A program made the position numbers and the translations under genes. The notes under the pieces are model-generated. The model was not told the origin of the DNA, did not search any database, and saw nothing but the letters and a program-made list of their open reading frames with translations. Shown here piece after piece: positions 1 through 7,698 of a stretch of 9,680 nt of DNA (the first letter of the stretch is position 1; each line of letters opens with the position of its first letter). Origin of the DNA: Bacteroidota bacterium (lineage in GTDB: Bacteria; Bacteroidota; Bacteroidia; Chitinophagales; Chitinophagaceae); assembly GCA_023396345.1 (NCBI GenBank), contig JAEWWO010000021.1, positions 1-9,680 on the forward strand. The letters run 5' to 3'.

Positions 1-315
1 CCACAACTCTCTAAGGGTTGAGTTTACAGGATTTACAGTAAAATCGTCTATTTGCTGAAGTGTTAATACATCAGAAGCATTTTCTCCTCCGGCTACCGCA
101 TCGTCAGATGCTATATCGCTCACGGGAACCATTTGATTAAGCCACTGGATAGGCGTATATACGCTCACAGCCATTGTGCGGTAATCGCTTTCTGTTCTCA
201 AATAATCCTGATCGGTAACTTTGAAATCATCATGCGGATTATAATCAACCCACTTGTTACACGATGAGATGAAAATAAGAACAAATAATGTAAAGAATAT
301 TTTTATATATTTCAT
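1..315 (-). CDS. SusD/RagB-family nutrient-binding outer-membrane lipoprotein, N-terminal part
   Basis: The 105 N-terminal codons of a minus-strand gene that runs off the left edge. The protein begins MKYIKIFFTLFVLIFISSC: a short lysine-containing start, a hydrophobic stretch and an ISSC lipobox, so Cys19 should be lipidated and the mature protein anchored at the outer membrane. After the cysteine, the NKWVDYNP start, the SDIASDDAVAGG segment (about residues 66-77) and the closing NSTLRELW are typical of the SusD N-terminal helical region. SusD proteins sit over the SusC barrel, bind the substrate outside the cell and hand it to the channel. The start codon lies 17 bp after the stop of the SusC gene, so the two are almost certainly co-transcribed. 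No Shine-Dalgarno is visible; the start region is A/T-rich as usual in this phylum. The substrate cannot be told from this fragment. Family assignment is firm; the symbol susD is not given because true starch specificity is not shown. Confidence 0.93.
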   Translation of the reverse strand, partial: MKYIKIFFTLFVLIFISSCNKWVDYNPHDDFKVTDQDYLRTESDYRTMAVSVYTPIQWLNQMVPVSDIASDDAVAGGENASDVLTLQQIDDFTVNPVNSTLRELW

Positions 316-332
316 GACTATATTGTTTTAGA

Positions 333-3300
333 TTATAATTTAATGTTTAGTCCAAATGAATAAGATCTGGCTTGTGGATAAGCACCGTAATCTATTCCGG
401 TATTCATAATTCCGCCGGAAATTTCGGGATCAAATCCGGAATAGTTGGTAAATGTAAATGCGTTCTTTACCTGAAAATATAATCTTAAAGAACTGATAGC
501 ATTTCCGAAAAGGTTGTTAGGAAATGTATAGCCTAATTGTATATTTTTAATTTTTACAAAAGATCCGTCTTCTACATATCTGTCCGATACTCTGGCGTTA
601 TTGTTATTATCTGCAAAGGAGTATCTCGGATATCTTGCGTCGTTACTTGTTCCGGGTCCGGTCCAGCGGTTAAGAATGTCGCGCGTTTTGTTTGTGTAGT
701 TGGCGTTTCTGTCATAAGCCTTATAAATATCATTTCCAATAGAGGCATAAGTAAATACAGTAAAATCAAAATTTTTATAATCCAGTCCTATGTTCCATCC
801 TATGGTAAATTTAGGAAAAGGATTACCAATATTTGTCATATCAGAAGCATTGATTATAGTGTCTCCGTTAACGTCTACATAGCGAATATCGCCCGGTCTT
901 GCTCCATCCTGACGAGCCCATGCATTAATTTCGTCAACAGACTGGAAAATTCCGTCTGTTTTATAACCATAAAAATATCCCGGAGCCATATCTTTTTCAA
1001 AAACTGTTACCGTTTGTGATTGTCCGTTAAAATAACTTCCGCCTAAAATTCTTGCAGTACCATCATCATTGGTGGCGGTAACCAGACTTTTTACCGTAGT
1101 TAGTGCCAGAGATGTATTAAATCCAAATCCATTTTCATATCTGTCTCTGTAGCCAAGTGAGATGTCTACCCCATTGCTTTTGGTTGTTCCGATATTTGCT
1201 GTAGGAATGGGCACGGTACCAAGATATAAAGATGCAGAAGGCGTAAATAAAAGACCGTCTACATTTTTCTCGTAATAATCAGCAGATAAAGAGAATTTAT
1301 TTTTAAAGAAATTCATATCAAAACCAATATTTAACTGGCTTTGTTTCTCCCAGCGGAGGGCTGTATTTGCTGCGGAACCAACGGTTGAACCCGGAACAAA
1401 AACATCACCGAATGTATAGCCATTACTATTCGCCATTCCATCGTAGCTTGGTCCTCCAGTGATGATGGAAACCAGTTGTGGCGAAACATTCTCATTTCCT
1501 GAAGAACCGTAGCTGCCTCTGATTTTTAGGAAGTTGATAAACTCTGAATTAAAGAATTCTTCCTGTGAAACAACCCATCCTAAAGATCCTGCAAAGAAAT
1601 TTCCGAATTTGTTATCGGGTCCAAAAGCATAAGAACCATCTCTTCTCAAGGAGAAGGAAGCTAAATAGCGATCGTTGTAATCATAATTTATTCTTCCGAA
1701 ATAAGAAAGATTTTTTCTGAAATATTGATAATAACTGCCTGTTACAGCATTGGGATTTGTTGTAGTATTAGCACCTGTGGCTGCTGTAAAATCGGCAAAT
1801 TCCCAGGAGTTAAACGGCACATCCTGTCTGGTTGCAGAAGCGGCATTTCCTGAAGTGCGGGCAACAGACATACCCAGAACGGTTTCAAAATTGTGCAGTT
1901 CGTTTATTCTGAAGTTGTAATTAAAAAAGTTTTCCCATGTATAATTCATATTACTGTTTTTAACATGGCTTATTTGGTTGTGTTTGCCGTCTATACGATT
2001 TCCTTTGGCGTCCATTGTATTTTCAACATTCAGAGGTCCGTAGAATACCAACGGCGTGAAAGTTTTAGCATTATCATCGTATTTAGTATATCCGAATCTT
2101 GAGGTAAATTTCAGATTGTCAATAATACTAAACTGTAATTCAGCTTTGCCATACAGTTTATTACCGGCATTTCTGTTGTGTGTATTTTCAAGTTTTGTAA
2201 GGGGATTAAAAATTTCTGATAGTAATAAATTACTGTAGCCATATTTTCCAATCACATCAGGATTTTCATTTAATATAGAAACTGTCGGATCAAAGTTCAG
2301 GGCGCTTCCGAGAATGCTATTAAAAGAATTTTCCTGAATATCTCTGGAATTCAGCATTACGTATGTATTATTAAGAATAAACTTTACACGTTTACTGATT
2401 TTAAAATCCAGATTCGCAGTAAAGTTGGCTCTGTTAAATCTTGATTTGTCGTAACCGCCTACAATACCACCCTGACTTAAATATCCGGCTGATAAAAAAT
2501 AATTAACCGCATCTCCTCCGCCTCTTACGCCCAGATTATAGCTTTGGTCAGCCGGAGTTTTAAATATTTCCTTTTGCCAGTCTGTGCCTGCGCCGAGAGA
2601 GGCAATATTGTCAAAAATAATATTTCCTCCGTTGGCAACGCTTCCTTCATTAATTATTGCAGCATATTCAGCAGCATTCAATAAATCAATTTTTTTAACC
2701 ACTTCCTGAATACCATAGTTGGCATTGAAAGAAATTTCAGGTTTTAGAGATTTTCTTCCTGATTTGGTAGTAACTACAATTACACCATTTCCACCTTTTA
2801 CTCCGTAAATAGCAGTTGTGGCTGCATCTTTCAGCACGTTAATGCTTTCTATGTCCTGTGCGTTTATTGAGTTAAAGTCATTCAGAGACTGAGGTATACC
2901 ATCAACAATTACAACCGGGTCGGTTCCTGAAAAAGAAGGAATACCTCTTACCAATACGGTGGGTTTAGAACCGGGTGTTCCGGATTGAATTATATTAACT
3001 CCCGCAGCTCTTCCCTGTAAGGCTTCTTCGGGTCGTACTGGTCTTAACTTTTCAATATCAGCACTTTTGATTGTGGAAATAGCTCCGGAAATATTGGTTA
3101 TTTTTTGTGTACCATAACCAATTACAACCACTTCTTCTAAATCCGTAGTGGCTGCGGGAGTGAGCGTTACGCTGATATCCGACTGAGTTCCCACAGTAAC
3201 AGTTGCAGTATTGTATTCTACATAAGAAATTTCGAGTACATCGCTTGGAGAAGCAGATATACTAAACCGACCGTTTTCATCGGTATAGGTGCCTGCGGTA

Positions 3301-3470
3301 GAATTTACTATCTTAATGGAAGCCTGGCTAAGTGGTTCTCCCGACTCATTAAGAACAGTACCATTAATTGTTCTGATGTTTTGTGCGAAGGAAGTTTGAC
3401 TAATAAAAATCAGTAAACATCCCACAAGAACAAACTGTATTATTTTTTTTATCGAAAACTTATAAAACAT
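333..3470 (-). CDS. SusC/RagA-family TonB-linked outer-membrane transporter
   Basis: A complete 1045-residue protein of normal SusC length. Residues 1-29 form a signal peptide with a likely cut at SFA-Q30. Residues about 34-106 are the carboxypeptidase-D-regulatory-like beta domain (NGTVLNESGEPL, then TYTDENGRFSI). The TonB-box region characteristic of SusC proteins follows at 110-122 (DLEEVVVIGYGTQ). The plug spans about 125-238, with LQGRAAGVNI (151-160), VDGIP (189-193) and IESINVLKDAATTAIYG (207-223). The rest is a 22-strand-type beta-barrel ending in SYSFGLNIKL. The family imports oligosaccharides or peptides through the outer membrane using TonB energy, with a SusD lid encoded next door. 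There is no N-terminal STN domain, so control by a FecR/ECF-sigma pair acting through this protein is unlikely; the divergent membrane regulator is the better candidate. Cys18 lies inside the hydrophobic core of the signal peptide and is not a convincing lipobox. Substrate unknown. Confidence 0.96.
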   Translation of the reverse strand: MFYKFSIKKIIQFVLVGCLLIFISQTSFAQNIRTINGTVLNESGEPLSQASIKIVNSTAGTYTDENGRFSISASPSDVLEISYVEYNTATVTVGTQSDISVTLTPAATTDLEEVVVIGYGTQKITNISGAISTIKSADIEKLRPVRPEEALQGRAAGVNIIQSGTPGSKPTVLVRGIPSFSGTDPVVIVDGIPQSLNDFNSINAQDIESINVLKDAATTAIYGVKGGNGVIVVTTKSGRKSLKPEISFNANYGIQEVVKKIDLLNAAEYAAIINEGSVANGGNIIFDNIASLGAGTDWQKEIFKTPADQSYNLGVRGGGDAVNYFLSAGYLSQGGIVGGYDKSRFNRANFTANLDFKISKRVKFILNNTYVMLNSRDIQENSFNSILGSALNFDPTVSILNENPDVIGKYGYSNLLLSEIFNPLTKLENTHNRNAGNKLYGKAELQFSIIDNLKFTSRFGYTKYDDNAKTFTPLVFYGPLNVENTMDAKGNRIDGKHNQISHVKNSNMNYTWENFFNYNFRINELHNFETVLGMSVARTSGNAASATRQDVPFNSWEFADFTAATGANTTTNPNAVTGSYYQYFRKNLSYFGRINYDYNDRYLASFSLRRDGSYAFGPDNKFGNFFAGSLGWVVSQEEFFNSEFINFLKIRGSYGSSGNENVSPQLVSIITGGPSYDGMANSNGYTFGDVFVPGSTVGSAANTALRWEKQSQLNIGFDMNFFKNKFSLSADYYEKNVDGLLFTPSASLYLGTVPIPTANIGTTKSNGVDISLGYRDRYENGFGFNTSLALTTVKSLVTATNDDGTARILGGSYFNGQSQTVTVFEKDMAPGYFYGYKTDGIFQSVDEINAWARQDGARPGDIRYVDVNGDTIINASDMTNIGNPFPKFTIGWNIGLDYKNFDFTVFTYASIGNDIYKAYDRNANYTNKTRDILNRWTGPGTSNDARYPRYSFADNNNNARVSDRYVEDGSFVKIKNIQLGYTFPNNLFGNAISSLRLYFQVKNAFTFTNYSGFDPEISGGIMNTGIDYGAYPQARSYSFGLNIKL

Positions 3471-3512
3471 ATTGTTGGGTTTATTTGTAAAAAAATAAAT
3501 GCTTTAATACTC

Positions 3513-3520
3513 CAAAAGTA
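3513..3520 (-). promoter_or_regulatory. Putative -7 promoter element for the susCD-like operon
   Basis: On the minus strand this reads TACTTTTG, an exact match to the Bacteroidota -7 consensus TAnnTTTG, 42 bp before the SusC start codon. Transcription would start near 3508, giving a leader of roughly 40 nt. No TTTG is present at the expected -33 distance; that zone is instead covered by an inverted repeat (3529-3552). A weak -33 would fit a promoter that needs an activator. The match to the consensus is seen; the activator dependence is inference. Confidence 0.6.
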
Positions 3521-3528
3521 CATATAAC

Positions 3529-3552
3529 TAACGATTGTATATAGTTTCGTTA
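3529..3552. promoter_or_regulatory. Inverted repeat TAACGA-N12-TCGTTA, candidate operator
   Basis: Perfect 6-bp arms (3529-3534 and 3547-3552) flank a 12-bp spacer whose middle TATATA is itself self-complementary, giving a 24-bp dyad. It lies at about -21 to -44 of the predicted susC transcription start, over the place where a -33 element should be. LuxR/GerE-type domains usually bind DNA as dimers on such dyads, so the neighbouring regulator is the natural candidate ligand. The arms are AT-rich and short, so chance cannot be excluded. Confidence 0.4.
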
Positions 3553-3572
3553 ACACTACAATAACACTACAA
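3551..3572. repeat. Exact tandem 11-bp direct repeat, candidate activator site
   Basis: TAACACTACAA occurs twice back to back (3551-3561 and 3562-3572) with no mismatch. The 11-bp period is about one helical turn, so two protein subunits would sit on the same face of the DNA. It lies at about -43 to -64 from the predicted susC start point, the usual place for an activator. A third TAAC at 3529 (start of the adjacent inverted repeat) is in phase, 22 bp away. The repeat is seen directly; its role is inferred. Confidence 0.5.
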
Positions 3573-3586
3573 ATAAAAAATTTTTT

Positions 3587-3599
3587 ATTGATTATCAAT
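3587..3599. promoter_or_regulatory. 13-bp palindrome ATTGATTATCAAT in the divergent spacer
   Basis: ATTGAT and ATCAAT are perfect inverted arms around one central base. The site lies 68 bp before the regulator start codon and just upstream of the tandem repeat. It could be an operator for the regulator gene or for the divergent operon. It is short and AT-rich, so support is modest. No convincing promoter was found for the regulator: TTTG at 3621-3624 is followed only by an imperfect TAATTTTA at 3640-3647 with a 15-bp spacer. Confidence 0.25.
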
Positions 3600-3667
3600 C
3601 AGTTAAAACATAACAAGGTGTTTGTAGAAAAAATAGTATTAATTTTATTTTAAAATTTATAAAATAA

Positions 3668-6565
3668 ATGACTATAAGGTCGCTTTTATTCTTTACGGTA
3701 ACGTTTTTACTATCCTTGCCTCTTTCAGGACAAAGGACGATTGGAATTCCTAAGATTATCAACTTCTCTCATGAGCAAATGCAGGCGGGAACACAAAACT
3801 GGAATATCACACAAGACAGCTTAGGAGTAATATATATTGCCAATAATGGGGGACTGGCTGCTTACAACGCCAAAGAGTGGAAAATATACGGACTGCCTAA
3901 TAAAACAATTGTAAGATCGGTATATGTTCATAAAAACGGCAGAATATATGTGGGCGGTCAAGATATATTTGGTTTTTTCTTTCCTGATAAAAACGGTAGT
4001 CTGGGTTTTCATGAGGAGAGCATACGGCTTCCGGAAGAGCATCGTACATTCGGCGATGTATGGAGCATCACCGCTCTGGGCGATACAATCTTTTACAGAA
4101 CATCCCGCAAAATTTTTGAATACAGAGATAATAAATTTCATATACATGTGAATGGGGAACAGGGATTCTGGTCTAACCTTACAGAAGTAAATAATCGTTT
4201 ATATGCTTATGATTATTACGACGGATTGTTCTATTATAATAAAGGTAAATTTACAAGCCTGCCATCATCCTTAAAACAAATTAATATAACGGAAATTATA
4301 GATTACGGAAAGGACACATTATTGTTGTTAACGCTAAAAAATGGGTTGTTTTTATATGCTGATAATAAAACAAGTCATTTTCCTGTAGATAAAAAAATTA
4401 CGGCATCACAAATATACTCTGCCGTAAAAATAAATGATAATACTATTGCGCTGGGAACTGTTGCAAACGGAATTTTTATGATTGACAAGCACGGAAGGTC
4501 CGTTGGTCAAATTGCTACAGATAACGGGCTTACCAACAACATTATTCTCTCTCTATTTTTAGATAAAGATAAAAATCTGTGGGCAGGGCTGGACGACGGA
4601 GTAAGTTTAATCAATACAAATTCTGCTATTCAGACCATATATCCGGTTTCTGAAAACCGCATGGCAAGCTATGCTGTGCATGTATACGGCGGAAATTTAT
4701 ACGTTGGAGCTTCTGACGGATTATATGCAACAAAGCTTACGCTGCCACCTACAGAAGACCTGAGTTACTCAAAAAATAGTTTTATAAAAGTACCGCAAAC
4801 CGAAGGTCAGGTGTGGAGTATTGATACAGTGGACAATAAGTTGATGATGGGTCATCACGAAGGAGCTGTTGAGATACGTGAGAAAAGTCTGATTAAGTAC
4901 CAAACACCCGGAGCCTGGATTTACAGAAAACTTCCAAACAGCAAGAACACAGTCTTGGGCACATATAACGGATTGTATTTCCTGACAGAAAACAATTACG
5001 GAATTTCTATAGTAAATTCATTCAGCAAAAATGTGGAATCGCTGCGCTTTCTGGAGGTTGATGTTGCAAACGGAATCATATGGGCATCGCATCCCTACAG
5101 GGGAATTTACAGGATGAAAATGTCTCCCGATTTTACAACGGTGCAGTCCTCAAATTTATTTACATCTAAAGACGGGCTGCCAACCGACTTAAACAATTTT
5201 GTTTATAAAGTAGACAATGAAATTGTATTTGCCACAGAAGAAGGTATATATAAATTTGATGATAATAAACAGGAATTTGTATGGCACAATAAGTTTGCGA
5301 ATACAATCGGGAGTGCACCGGTAGCCTATATGAAACAAGATGATGCAGGCAGAATATGGTTTGTATCCAATGAACTTCCCGGAATGCTCGATATGAAAAA
5401 AAACAATATAATATACTTTAATGAGCTGAGAGGAAAACTGGTGGGAGGATTTTATCATTTTTATCCGCTTAACGATAAAAATATATTCATGGGTTCCAAC
5501 TCGGGAGTAATACATTTAAATTTAGAAAAATACAATGCATCGCCCAGAGCACTGAATGTAAGTTTCAATAGGATTGTGATGACTGCACGCGGAAGAGATT
5601 CTGTTATACATAACGGTTACTTTGTAAACAAATACAATAAAATAAGTGCAGTACAACCTGAAGAAAGTATTGTGCATCTGTCGCCCAAAAGCAGTTCTGT
5701 CCGTTTTGAGTTTATAGCAGACAATTTTATTGACAACAATACTTTGTATACGTACAAATTAGAAGGGTTTGATGAAGAATGGTCTGTTTTATCTTTAAAA
5801 AACAATAAAGACTATACCAACTTACCACATGGAAAATACACCTTTAAAGTAAAGGCTAAAGATAATTTTGGCAATGAATCTTCAGAGCTTCTTTATACGT
5901 TTTACATTAAGCCCTTCTGGTATCAGACCAATCTTGCAAAATTGTTTTATGCTTTGTTTATAATGATGTCTATTTTTCTTTTTGTAAAATTTATGAACAG
6001 AAAAATTGTAAAACAAAAAGAGCGCTTTGAAAAAGAACAGCAGCAACAAAAATATCTGCACGATTTAGAGATTGAGCATAACGAAAGAGAAATCATCAAT
6101 CTGAAAAATCAAAATCTTGAAACAGAAATAAGGTATAAAAATAAGGAGCTGGCAACCATTACCATGAATCATTATAAAAGAGGCAGGTTGCTTACCAAAC
6201 TAAAAGAAGATATTGGCGATGCGTCAAAGAAAATAACAGACAGAGACCAAAAAAAGAGTTTTCATAAAGTAATAAAACAAATAGAAGAGGCAGAAAAACA
6301 AAACAACGACTGGGAGCAATTTTCTATTCATTTTGATGATGTGCACAATAATTTTCTTAAAAATATGAAAGAAAAATATCCCAATCTTTCGCCTGCCGAC
6401 TTAAAAATTTGCGCTTATTTAAAAATCAATCTTTCTTCAAAAGAGATTGCACAGATTTTAAATATTTCATTAAAAGGCGTAGAGGTTGCCAGGTACAGAT
6501 TAAGGAAAAAGCTGGGTATAGAAACCGATGTAAATCTTGTTTCTTTTTTAAATGATATAGAATAA
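3668..6565 (+). CDS. Membrane-bound one-component regulator: beta-propeller, Y_Y_Y domain, coiled coil, LuxR-like HTH
   Basis: 965 residues. Residues 1-21 look like a signal peptide. Residues about 40-640 carry propeller-type repeats of the Reg_prop kind, for example IYIANNGGLAAYNAKEW (55-71) and LWAGLDDGVSLI (304-315). The Y_Y_Y domain covers about 670-750, with TYKLEGFDEEW (695-705) and the aligned tyrosines Y696, Y716 and Y724. A single membrane helix lies at about 759-776, followed by basic residues, so the sensor is periplasmic and the rest cytoplasmic. Residues 777-845 are a charged coiled coil. The C-terminus (908-965) is a LuxR/GerE-like helix-turn-helix: SSKEIAQILNIS is the scaffold, and the recognition helix follows with VEVARYRLRKKLG. 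There are no kinase H, N or G boxes and no receiver domain, so the signal must pass directly to DNA binding. An in-frame TAA sits immediately before the ATG, fixing the earliest possible start. It is divergent from the SusC/SusD-like pair, its likely target. Ligand unknown. Confidence 0.9.
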   Translation: MTIRSLLFFTVTFLLSLPLSGQRTIGIPKIINFSHEQMQAGTQNWNITQDSLGVIYIANNGGLAAYNAKEWKIYGLPNKTIVRSVYVHKNGRIYVGGQDIFGFFFPDKNGSLGFHEESIRLPEEHRTFGDVWSITALGDTIFYRTSRKIFEYRDNKFHIHVNGEQGFWSNLTEVNNRLYAYDYYDGLFYYNKGKFTSLPSSLKQINITEIIDYGKDTLLLLTLKNGLFLYADNKTSHFPVDKKITASQIYSAVKINDNTIALGTVANGIFMIDKHGRSVGQIATDNGLTNNIILSLFLDKDKNLWAGLDDGVSLINTNSAIQTIYPVSENRMASYAVHVYGGNLYVGASDGLYATKLTLPPTEDLSYSKNSFIKVPQTEGQVWSIDTVDNKLMMGHHEGAVEIREKSLIKYQTPGAWIYRKLPNSKNTVLGTYNGLYFLTENNYGISIVNSFSKNVESLRFLEVDVANGIIWASHPYRGIYRMKMSPDFTTVQSSNLFTSKDGLPTDLNNFVYKVDNEIVFATEEGIYKFDDNKQEFVWHNKFANTIGSAPVAYMKQDDAGRIWFVSNELPGMLDMKKNNIIYFNELRGKLVGGFYHFYPLNDKNIFMGSNSGVIHLNLEKYNASPRALNVSFNRIVMTARGRDSVIHNGYFVNKYNKISAVQPEESIVHLSPKSSSVRFEFIADNFIDNNTLYTYKLEGFDEEWSVLSLKNNKDYTNLPHGKYTFKVKAKDNFGNESSELLYTFYIKPFWYQTNLAKLFYALFIMMSIFLFVKFMNRKIVKQKERFEKEQQQQKYLHDLEIEHNEREIINLKNQNLETEIRYKNKELATITMNHYKRGRLLTKLKEDIGDASKKITDRDQKKSFHKVIKQIEEAEKQNNDWEQFSIHFDDVHNNFLKNMKEKYPNLSPADLKICAYLKINLSSKEIAQILNISLKGVEVARYRLRKKLGIETDVNLVSFLNDIE

Positions 6566-6567
6566 AA

Positions 6568-6593
6568 AAATAGCTGTAAGGATACAGCTATTT
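6568..6593. terminator. Bidirectional hairpin terminator between convergent genes
   Basis: A perfect 11-bp stem (AAATAGCTGTA / TACAGCTATTT) closes on an AGGA loop. On the minus strand the hairpin is followed by seven consecutive T residues (6564-6570 read in reverse), a good intrinsic terminator for the rplKAJL operon. On the plus strand it is followed by TTTCTTTG after only a 2-bp gap from the regulator stop codon, a weaker one. The A-tract overlaps the end of the regulator gene. The remaining 61 bp to the rplL stop hold only a weak AT-rich imperfect hairpin. Confidence 0.85.
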
Positions 6594-6654
6594 CTTTGAA
6601 TATCGGAATAAACCATTTTTTTAAAATAGTTTACTAAATAAAAGCCAAGCGAAA

Positions 6655-7032
6655 TTATTTAACTTCAACTTCAGCACCTGCTTCTTTCAGTTTAGCAGCA
6701 ATTTCTTCTGCTTCTGCTTTAGCAACACCTTCTTTAATTGGTTTTGGTGCACCGTCAACTAATTCTTTTGCTTCTTTCAATCCAAGACCGGTTAAGTCTT
6801 TAACAACTTTAACTACACCTAATTTAGATGCGCCACCGCTTGTAAGGATTACGTCAAAAGATGTTTTTTCTTCAGCTGCTGCGCCACCGCCGGCTGCTGG
6901 TCCTGCTGCTACAGCTACTGCTGCTGCTGCCGGCTCAATTCCGTACTCGTCTTTAAGGATTTGAGCAAGTTCGTTTACTTCCTTCACAGTCAGGTTTACT
7001 AACTGCTCAGCAAATTGTTTTAAGTCTGCCAT
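6655..7032 (-). CDS. rplL: 50S ribosomal protein bL12 (L7/L12)
   Basis: 125 residues, the normal length for the family. The N-terminal dimerisation and L10-binding part is residues 1-32 ([20 protein letters not shown]). A flexible Ala/Gly hinge covers about 35-55. The C-terminal factor-binding domain runs 57-125, with [20 protein letters not shown] (67-86) and [17 protein letters not shown] (87-103). Several dimers bind uL10 and recruit and activate translational GTPases. The start is set at 7032 because bL12 proteins begin MADLK; the same frame is open ten codons further to an ATG at 7062, but that extension ([10 protein letters not shown]) does not resemble the family. It is the last gene of the operon, with the terminator about 60 bp downstream. 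rpoB, its usual next neighbour, is absent. Confidence 0.97.
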   Translation of the reverse strand: MADLKQFAEQLVNLTVKEVNELAQILKDEYGIEPAAAAVAVAAGPAAGGGAAAEEKTSFDVILTSGGASKLGVVKVVKDLTGLGLKEAKELVDGAPKPIKEGVAKAEAEEIAAKLKEAGAEVEVK

Positions 7033-7158
7033 TTTTTTTACTTTTTTAAAAACCGCCTTCATTGTCGTTAGCTCCGGCGGATGGTTAATGAAATTTTTCC
7101 TTCACTTATACCCGAAGGATTAGGTTTTTTCTGTTATGTTCAGAAAATAAGTCTATGA
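7033..7158 (-). promoter_or_regulatory. rplJ-rplL intergenic leader with two small stem-loops
   Basis: This 126-bp spacer is much longer than the 12 and 25 bp between the other operon genes. Reading the minus strand, a 6-bp stem TCCTTC/GAAGGA (7098-7103 with 7114-7119, 10-nt loop) comes first. A GC-rich 5-bp stem CCGCC/GGCGG (7053-7057 with 7076-7080, 18-nt loop) follows, ending 20 bp before the rplL start. The start region itself is a long A-rich tract. No TAnnTTTG promoter is seen here. bL12 is needed in several copies per ribosome, so a structured leader that raises or tunes rplL translation would make sense, but that is inference and the stems are short. Confidence 0.35.
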
Positions 7159-7686
7159 TTAAGCTTGTGCTTTTTCTTCCAGTGCTTTTATCAAACTTGC
7201 CAGTTTGTTGCCTGCGTTTAAGCCGCTGATAACATTTTTGGCAGGAGATTGAAGTAAAGTAATGATTTCTCCAATAAGTTCCTCTTTACCTTTAAGCGTT
7301 TTAAGTGTTTTCAATTGCTCGTCGCCTACATACACGCTACCGTCAACAAATGCCGCTTTTAAAACGGGTCTTTCACCTTTTTCTTTACGGAAATCGCTGA
7401 TGATAATTGCCGGATTCTTAGCATTGTTAGAAAACATTAAAGCAGTTACGTTGTGCAAAGAGTCAAACACACCGCTGAATCTTTCTTCATCAATAGATTC
7501 CAAAGCTTTTTTAATCAGGGTGTTTTTTGCCACCTTCATTTCTACTTCCTTATCGAAGCAGGCACGACGTAGTGCGCCAACCTGATCAACAGAAAGAGAT
7601 TCGGTATCAGTAAGGTAAAACGTATTATATTGGTTGAACTTTTCTTTCAAAAGTTCTATCACTTCATTTTTTTGTTCTTTAGTCAT
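7159..7686 (-). CDS. rplJ: 50S ribosomal protein uL10
   Basis: 175 residues, normal for bacterial uL10. The N-terminal rRNA-binding domain covers about 1-100, with FYLTDTESLSVDQVGALRR (23-41) and VEMKVAKNTLIKKALE (48-63). The C-terminal helix (about 158-175, NAGNKLASLIKALEEKAQA) is where bL12 dimers attach. The protein is the base of the ribosomal stalk, binding 23S rRNA next to uL11. The start ATG follows the rplA stop after 12 bp, so the genes are co-transcribed and possibly translationally coupled. In enterobacteria the L10-L12 complex represses its own mRNA; no equivalent site was recognised here upstream of rplJ. Confidence 0.97.
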   Translation of the reverse strand: MTKEQKNEVIELLKEKFNQYNTFYLTDTESLSVDQVGALRRACFDKEVEMKVAKNTLIKKALESIDEERFSGVFDSLHNVTALMFSNNAKNPAIIISDFRKEKGERPVLKAAFVDGSVYVGDEQLKTLKTLKGKEELIGEIITLLQSPAKNVISGLNAGNKLASLIKALEEKAQA

Positions 7687-7698
7687 TTCTCAAAAATT

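Noticed and set aside
537..1019. 160-codon open frame on the plus strand inside the SusC gene
   Set aside because: It is antisense to a clear SusC coding region, resembles no family, and has no promoter or context of its own. The same holds for other open frames opposite the regulator, rplA and rplJ.
3417..3419. Cys18 of the SusC protein as a lipoprotein cysteine
   Set aside because: It lies in the middle of the hydrophobic signal core with more hydrophobic residues and an SFA-Q cut site after it, as in ordinary signal-peptidase-I substrates.
3621..3647. Promoter for the regulator (TTTG at 3621, TAATTTTA at 3640)
   Set aside because: The spacer is only 15 bp and the -7 lacks the final G; in such AT-rich DNA this is too weak to call.
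6610..6632. Second hairpin downstream of rplL
   Set aside because: The arms are almost all A/T with one mismatch, and the adjacent perfect hairpin at 6568-6593 explains termination better.
7033..7062. Ten-residue N-terminal extension of bL12 starting at an ATG at 7062
   Set aside because: Family members start MADLK; the extension [10 protein letters not shown] has no counterpart and the 7062 ATG falls inside the loop of a possible stem.
7098..7119. Terminator between rplJ and rplL
   Set aside because: The T-run lies on the wrong side for minus-strand transcription, and the stem is only 6 bp with a 10-nt loop.
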